Source: Phaeoceros laevis (taxonomy: Eukaryota; Anthocerotophyta; Anthocerotopsida; Notothyladales). From it: 30,575 bases of DNA. Below, piece by piece: positions 27,324-30,575 of the stretch. The notes under the pieces were generated by a model. It searched no databases, was not told the origin of the DNA, and saw only the letters and a list, made by a program, of their open reading frames with translations. Numbering within the stretch: the first letter of the stretch is position 1; each line of letters opens with the position of its first letter. The stretch spans positions 1 through 30,575 of the forward strand of contig JBNGIQ010008545.1 in assembly GCA_049999765.1 (NCBI GenBank), written 5' to 3'. A program made the translations under genes and the position numbers.

Positions 27324-27487
27324 GCCAGAAGAAAATTGCCAACTGAACAGTTGCACCACCTGCCTGCTGTTGGTCACGCACTACTGATGGAAGGACTACT
27401 GACCCTGTGAATGCGGTTGAGCCCTTCGGTGTAACTAGGACGCAGAGTGTAGTGTCTTCTCTCGCATCGCCAAGAGGCCAGGGACCT

Positions 27488-27559
27488 CTCACTCCTCAGG
27501 GGCCACCCTTTTCGCTCACTCCTCGGGCCACCCTTTTCGCTCACTCCTCGGGCCACCCT
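27488..27559. repeat. 26-27-bp tandem repeat, nearly three copies
   Basis: The unit CTCACTCCTCGGGCCACCC plus TTTTCG occurs from 27488, about 27514 and about 27540; the last copy is incomplete. Confidence 0.85.
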
Positions 27560-27707
27560 GCCTAAACGGGGCAAGTTGTGAGACGCGTACCTCAAAAATG
27601 ACTTATCCATAAAATAAGCTCTAGCGCTGGAACTTGGAATCGTATGGGTTTCGTGATTGTGGGTTTTCGAATGCATGAATTTAGGGCCTGGTTAACCCTA
27701 AGTGCCC

Positions 27708-27729
27708 AACTCTACCAATTGGTAGAGTT
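27708..27729. repeat. 22-bp perfect palindrome
   Basis: The sequence is AACTCTACCAA followed directly by TTGGTAGAGTT, which is its exact reverse complement with no spacer. It lies about 45 bp before a TATAAAATATAG box. It could be a dimeric protein-binding site or a remnant of element termini. Confidence 0.9.
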
Positions 27730-28225
27730 CCCTATCCAAAGCCGTTCTTAACATGTGGGAGGGTCAACCAACTATAAAATATAGTCAATATATATATGAT
27801 GAGATTCCTCTCCTTCACTTCTCTCCAGATCTGCAATCAGATTTCAAATCTGATCTCTACAGCTCCCACCATGCCTTCCGAATCCTTGACTAGGGCTCTA
27901 ACCCGAGTTTGCCTTTGAGTTTAGATATCCTAACCCGGCTTTTGCTCCTCACGCCCAGGAGGTAAACTCCTTCCTGAGCCTACATGTGTCTCGTCGGCGT
28001 AGGCTCGGTAAAGGGGCCTGGTTTTAAAAGATTGGTTTGGTTCTTGCCTCCTCCTCTTGCACTCATTTCCCCGCTATGCATTCAATTTGTGAGCTTCCCA
28101 AAGCATCATCTTCGAAGCAGCCATGGCGACAACATTGATTGCAGCCGACCGGGACATGATTATGGCTTGGGCCACTGCTGTTAACGCAAGACATCGAGTC
28201 ACCCTCGAAGGTTTAGATCGGAAGT

Positions 28226-28362
28226 AGGGCGAGCGCCATGGCGTGCATCGTCCTATGCCCGAGCGCGATGGCACGCCCTCACGCGAGCCTTCAGGGCGAG
28301 AGCGATGGCGCACCCTCACTTTGACCTCAGGGCGAGCACGATGGCACGCCCTCACGTGAGGC
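28226..28362. repeat. Imperfect GC-rich tandem repeat, about 31-37-bp period, four copies
   Basis: Units of the form AGGGCGAGCGCGATGGCACG with CCCTCACG(C/T)GAG begin at about 28226, 28257, 28292 and 28329. Confidence 0.75.
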
Positions 28363-28782
28363 ACGATTGAATCACCTCAGTGGACTTGGCGCGACGTGAA
28401 ACGCAGTAAACTCAGGTTCGGAAAAGTGAACTCAGGTTCGGGAATAGGTTTGGTAAGTAAGGGGTGCGATACACGAACCAGGATGAACCCGGTACTTGGT
28501 TCATAAAAAACGTCAATTAGGTGCGCGCTTTGTTTCGGGCCAGACGCCCCGTCCTCCAAGGGTTAAGAATCGCGGGCTGTAGCATGCATGGAACCTGCAC
28601 TTGTCTGATTAAGGGTCGGGTTGGGCGCATGGAACCAAATGACAAGGGTCCACGCGGTGATTAGGATTTAGTGGCTTCCTAGCCAAGTGCTTTAAGGCGG
28701 TAATGCTTCACTTTGAATTGGAGGTTTGTCTTGGAGTGTTCCATTTGGTGTGGACCACGGACGCTTGGATCTGGAGAGCATG

Positions 28783-28902
28783 AGATGCTGGTACGACAGG
28801 GCCACGGGGCTCCTACGACGGGACCACGGTGCTCGCTCTCCACAGATGCTGGTACGAGAGGGCCACGGGGCTCGTACGACGGGACCACGGTGCTCGTACG
28901 TG
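28783..28902. repeat. 61-bp direct repeat, two copies
   Basis: AGATGCTGGTACGA begins at 28783 and at 28844; the copies share GGGCCACGGGGCTC and TACGACGGGACCACGG. Confidence 0.85.
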
Positions 28903-28961
28903 TTTATGGCGGGGCATCCTCGCTCGTACGTGTTTATGGCGGGGCATCCTCGCTCGTACGT
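28892..28961. repeat. 30-bp tandem repeat, two full copies and one partial
   Basis: The unit starts GCTCGTACGTGTTTATGG and ends GCATCCTC. Two identical copies lie at 28892-28921 and 28922-28951; a third starts at 28952 and diverges after GCTCGTACGT. Confidence 0.9.
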
Positions 28962-29389
28962 CGGGACTCGGGACATCACGTTTTCACTGTCACCGCATAC
29001 ACTAATCTGAGCATGAAGCCTGGCGCAAACTGGTCAGGGGTGTAGAGGTTTAGAGTGTAGGCTTTAGGTCGACGATAGAATGATGTAGGGAAGTACGAAT
29101 TTTGAGGCTCGTAACTACGCAAAAAAGGCCACAAAATACAACGGCCCCAGCTAGGTCGCGGAAGGCCAAGCCGCGAAAATAACGGTGCCGCACAGCATCT
29201 AGGATGTCCTCCGTTACATCGCACGTAAAACTATGTAATGTAATGTAACGGGCTTTCTCCGGCGTACACTAGGCTGTGACGATAATTAAAATTCCTTATA
29301 CACGAATACCCGATTTCAATAAAACACATCTCCTGAAAGAAATTGGTTTAAACGTATGAAAAGATAGTAAGCTCTGTTTCGGATTTCAA

Positions 29390-29921
29390 TTTTTGCATGA
29401 TCTACGAGAACAAAGGCCGTAGCTGCAAGAGGCAACAAGGTAGCAGAATAAGGCGACTTGCCAGGGAAAACCAAATTAATACCATTAAACCAAGAAGGCA
29501 ACCCACGTCTGACAACCCAGAACAATATGATTTTCACGCTTACTTTTGCCAACAAGATTCTATTAGGGACACAATTTGGGGTGATGTGTTGCTGGGAATT
29601 TCAAGTCGTCCACCCTGAAAACCAACAGCACCTACACCATGCACCACCATGGGTTTCAGATTTTTACATCGACACATTTTGTCATAAAAGGGCGTCACAC
29701 AATGCTTGAAAACAATTAAGGCACCCGGATGCAGCATTCTGTGCAGATAATAAAATGGAACAGTCATAATGCATGCTTCACCAACCTCGTATGGAACCGA
29801 CTTGGTCCATTCCAAGGCTGCTGCTAAGTTACCAACTCCCACATAACCACCCCAAAGCTGTGCACATCACACTTCCCAGTGGCCTGCTCATCTCGGAGTA
29901 CTTCAGGTGCCATCCATCCGG
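29390..29921 (-). pseudogene. Raf-like protein kinase C-terminal pseudogene, copy 2
   Basis: This is the duplicate of the fragment at 9754-10330, with different damage. Exon A (29921-29786) reads [31 protein letters not shown] and then an in-frame TAG where copy 1 has a leucine codon. Exon B (about 29637-29544; GAVGFQGGRLEIPSNTSP, ESCWQK) has an intact donor GTAAGC but its acceptor AG has become AT. Exon C starts with a 10-bp deletion that removes GAGCCCAAA and loses similarity to copy 1 after the CATGCAA stretch. The frame of exon A is correct where copy 1 is shifted. Confidence 0.82.
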
Positions 29922-30279
29922 CTGTAATGAACAAACCAATCAGCTCAAACAATTTTAGTGCCAGGCTCCAAATATTGACAGGAATTTCCCTTCACCCTAA
30001 GACGCCCCTGCCCTCATTCAATATGTCCTTGAAATATCCCCGAGTACCCACTGTAAAACGGCCCTGTTCTCACTTCCAATCAACTCCGTTCTTTTCAGTA
30101 TGGGAGGAGTTTTATCATTCTGGTCATGTGTTCTGACACGTGGTGGATCAGTGTCCGCAATCCCTGTCCATGTCTCAGTTTGACAGGGATAGAGTTAAGC
30201 ACGCACATTATTCACACCCAAGAGAAAGACAACAATCTCTGGCACACACACCTGAGAACTGGCTAGACCTTCAGTATTC
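29922..30279. other. Spacer between kinase copy 2 and PPR-H
   Basis: 29922-30064 matches 10331-10474 closely (both contain CCTGCCCTCATTCAATATG and GAAATATCCCCG), and 30190-30279 matches about 5990-6083 beside PPR-A. The part between has no counterpart in copy 1 because of the deletion there. I see no gene. Confidence 0.6.
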
Positions 30280-30575
30280 TCACGGTCGACCCTTACAACT
30301 GCAACGCCCGTTTGCGAATCGATGCACACGGTACCCATCCCTTACCACAATGTCTCTCTGTTCAAGCCTTGACATGATTTCCGTGGAGCTGTGGCAGTCA
30401 CTGCACATGCGTAGATTCTTCGTTACCACCAAAGGTGTCCCACTCGGAGTGTTCAACAGACCAAACGCCAGAGCTAGCTTCTCAGCATGCCCACAAAGCA
30501 CATCTTCCTTTTCCTTCAAACTCACTGGCTTCAACACCAACTTTGTGTGAGGTACGTGGCCTCCTTCCTGCTTCA
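30280..30575 (-). CDS. PPR-H: 3' end of a PPR with DYW-type domain ending GRP (cut by window edge)
   Basis: Only the last 97 or so codons are in the window; the gene continues to the right. The frame is open to the window edge and reads KQEGGHVPHTKLVLKPVSLK, then [45 protein letters not shown] and TGA. It differs from PPR-A by only a few residues (LRMC for LRRC, SGTP for SATP). Its 3' flank also matches that of PPR-A and, farther left, the kinase block matches the one beside PPR-B, so it belongs to a duplicated segment. The visible part is intact. Confidence 0.9.
   Translation of the reverse strand, partial: KQEGGHVPHTKLVLKPVSLKEKEDVLCGHAEKLALAFGLLNTPSGTPLVVTKNLRMCSDCHSSTEIMSRLEQRDIVVRDGYRVHRFANGRCSCKGRP

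Larger units (their letters stand above)
27324..29380. other. Repeat-rich spacer downstream of PPR-G
   Basis: About 2 kb with no supported gene. It contains several tandem repeats and one long palindrome (listed separately). At 27772-27860 a TATAAAATATAG box is followed by a TCTCC-rich leader, and an ATG at about 28122 opens a 34-codon frame (MATTLIAADRDMIMAWATAV); this could be the promoter and leader of a degraded LTR-type element, but no LTR pair, primer-binding site or protein domain is visible. Confidence 0.4.

Noticed and set aside
28122-28226. Short ORF MATTLIAADRDM as a gag start or small gene
   Set aside because: Only 34 codons, no domain, and it runs into the tandem repeat; too little to call a gene.

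Overview
The window is nuclear DNA from a land plant, most likely a seed-free vascular plant (a fern, or less probably a lycophyte). Two things point there. First, two conserved single-copy plant genes with GT-AG introns sit at the left end: the 3' part of a fimbrin and an OB-fold protein like Arabidopsis At4g28440. Second, the rest is a dense array of intronless PLS-class pentatricopeptide repeat (PPR) genes of the RNA-editing-factor type, whose DYW-like domains end in GRP or GRH instead of DYW. The species assignment is inference.

Layout. 1-2490 (+): fimbrin, last ten exons, consistent splice phases. 3475-4381 (-): OB-fold gene, two exons. 4640-5980: AT-rich spacer with short tandem repeats, a decayed LINE-like reverse-transcriptase fragment and an unidentified exon-like fragment. 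6084-8489 (-): PPR-A (GRP), containing a 100-N gap that looks artefactual. 9300-10970: graveyard with a hAT transposase scrap, a PPR N-terminal relic, a Raf-like kinase pseudogene and a truncated PPR pseudogene. 11125-13452 (+): PPR-C (GRH). 14457-16712 (-) and 17111-19696 (+): a head-to-head pair, PPR-D (E/E+ class, no DYW) and PPR-E (GRP). 21399-24710 (-) and 24966-27323 (+): a second head-to-head pair, PPR-F (E/E+ class, 1103 aa) and PPR-G (GRH). 27324-29380: repeat-rich spacer. 29390-29921 (-): second kinase pseudogene. 30280-end (-): 3' end of PPR-H (GRP), near identical to PPR-A.

PPR proteins of this class enter mitochondria or plastids, bind one RNA site through their repeats, and use a DYW deaminase domain, their own or a partner's, to edit it. 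The most striking points are three. (1) An N-terminal block in PPR-A and PPR-F resembles the PDF motif of plant organellar single-stranded-DNA-binding (OSB) proteins, and the same block has been lost by different lesions in the other copies. (2) A DYW-less E+ gene is twice placed head to head with a DYW-GRP gene, which would suit a two-subunit editing factor. (3) The close paralogs PPR-C and PPR-G differ at most RNA-specifying residues. Some upstream in-frame openings begin at GTG or TTG; I used the first ATG, which is also the one conserved between paralogs.
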